This document shows, in pieces, positions 63,070-64,000 of a DNA stretch of 64,000 nucleotides. Source of the DNA: Bathynomus jamesi (taxonomy: Eukaryota; Arthropoda; Malacostraca; Isopoda; Cirolanidae); the NCBI GenBank assembly GCA_023014485.1, contig JAJOZX010009054.1:89437-153436 (forward strand), written 5' to 3'. Position 1 is the first letter of the stretch; the number at the start of each line of letters is the position of its first letter. The position numbers were made by a program, and so were the translations under genes. Under the pieces are notes generated by a model that saw nothing but the letters and a program-made list of their open reading frames with translations, did not search any database and was not told where the DNA came from.

Positions 63070-64000
63070 GACTTCATTATAGTTTGACACTGGTGAAGAA
63101 GCCAGGCAAGGAAATGGAAACCATTTGTTGCCAATAGGGTGGAGGAAATTCAAGCACACACAGATCCAAAGCAATGGAAGCATTGTCCAGGCAAACAAAA
63201 CCCAGCTGATTTACCAACACGAGGAATTTCGGTGAAAGATCTTGCACAGTCAAGTTTGTGGTGGAATGGTCCAGATTGACTAAAACTTGGAAGTGAAAAT
63301 TGGCCTTCTAATCAGCCTTTTGTAGGAGAATGTCAGGCTGAGGAAGAATGGGTGAGTGAGATGAGAAAATGCACTGTGAACAGTTGTCAAGTTATGCAGC
63401 AGGACCCCATATTGAGGCTTGAGGACATTAGCAATCTCAAAAGGTTGTTAAGAGTGACAGCATGGGTATATAGATTTACAGACAACATTAAGGAAGAAAG
63501 AAGAAGGGAAGGAATTCTGAACAGCAAGGAGATTCAGCAAGCCAGGTAATACTGGGTGGTATATGTGCAGAAGGAAAAATTTGGTGAAGAGAGAAAATTG
63601 TTCACCAGCAGTCCATTACAGGTTCTACCAACACATTCTGCTCTCAAAGGTTTGGATATGTTTTTGGATCAGGATTTATTGAGAGTAGGAGGTAGACTAC
63701 AGTTTTCTGGGCTTCCAGAGGAGAAAAGACATCCAATTTTGCTACCTTCTGGGGGGCACTTTGTGGAACTTTTGATCCTGGATACGCATCATAAGTTGTT
63801 ACATGCTGGAGTTAGAGAAGTGATAATAGAGATCAGACAACACTTTTGAATCCCCAAAATTAGACAAGTAGCAAAAAAGGTCTTGCATAAATGTGTGGTT
63901 TGCAAGCGTTGGAGTGCAAAGCCTTATCATGAAAAGGTGGCTCCACTTCCAAGAGAATGGTGTATCTATACTGCCCCACTTGATGTAGTGGGAGTAGACT
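63070..64000 (+). pseudogene. BEL pol: RNase H end and integrase start (copy A'')
   Basis: A T appears to be missing just after the LTR (the frame near 63085). Then KPGKEMETICCQ-type sequence changes frame into EEIQAHTDPKQWKHCPGKQ and ADLPTRG. The helical linker (63352-63549), the HHCC zinc domain and VGVDF of the integrase core follow, and the window ends there. An in-frame stop after RQHF at 63847 is shared with copy A'. Confidence 0.7.

Larger units (their letters stand above)
57138..64000 (+). mobile_element. BEL/Pao LTR retrotransposon, copy A'' (right arm, runs off window)
   Basis: Complete 5' LTR, primer site, gag with MITE, protease/RT/RNase H with solo LTR, and integrase up to VDF at the window end. 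Over 57794-64000 it is almost base-for-base the reverse complement of 20136-13930. The paired sum stays at 77929-77931, in contrast to the drifting inner arms. Confidence 0.85.

Overview
The window looks like repeat-dense, AT-rich animal DNA, most likely from an arthropod. A BEL/Pao element, an arthropod-style Gypsy element, a Jockey-like non-LTR element and abundant (TA)n tracts would suit a decapod crustacean, but that is inference. I found no host gene, rRNA gene or functional tRNA gene. Almost every kilobase belongs to a transposable element or its debris, often nested.

Layout. 1-562 is AT-rich flank. 563-3480 and 3528-6889 are two neighbouring members of a DNA transposon family that I cannot name. 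Its transposase carries HWDGK, FDTT(A/S)SNTG, CxxH and AERG(V/I)KL motifs with hAT-like spacing. 6917-12760 is a defective BEL/Pao retrotransposon (copy A, + strand) primed by tRNA-Tyr, with a hAT-type MITE in gag and a solo LTR in the RNase H region. 12757-13850 is a patchwork of short repeats in both orientations. 13862-20803 is a second BEL/Pao copy (A') on the - strand. 20935-31536 is a - strand non-LTR retrotransposon split by an autonomous hAT element (22736-26808) and by a Gypsy element (26929-31094) that itself carries a MITE. 31545-32602 holds two short inverted-repeat elements and a tRNA-derived SINE. 32603-36702 is a third member of the new family, 36889-37619 a shrunken Tc1/mariner-like element, and 37620-38940 is unexplained.

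At about 38.96 kb, in a (TA)n tract, the whole sequence turns back on itself. From there to 64000 the window is the reverse complement of 38940 back to about 13930. Each arm is about 25 kb and is cut off by the window end. Arm differences that I compared are mostly single-base indels, many in homopolymers, and they break different genes in each arm. This fits a fold-back read or assembly artefact with incomplete polishing at least as well as a real palindrome. Features right of 38.96 kb should not be counted as independent insertions until this is settled.

How the parts relate. The new family's copy 2 (3864-6573) gives an uninterrupted 794-residue reading frame after removal of two GT-AG introns and has both terminal inverted repeats, so it is the best candidate for an undescribed active element. 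All its members sit in (TA)n tracts. The other elements are mostly frameshifted or truncated. The three BEL copies share the same gag damage, MITE and solo LTR, so they multiplied as DNA segments after those lesions arose.
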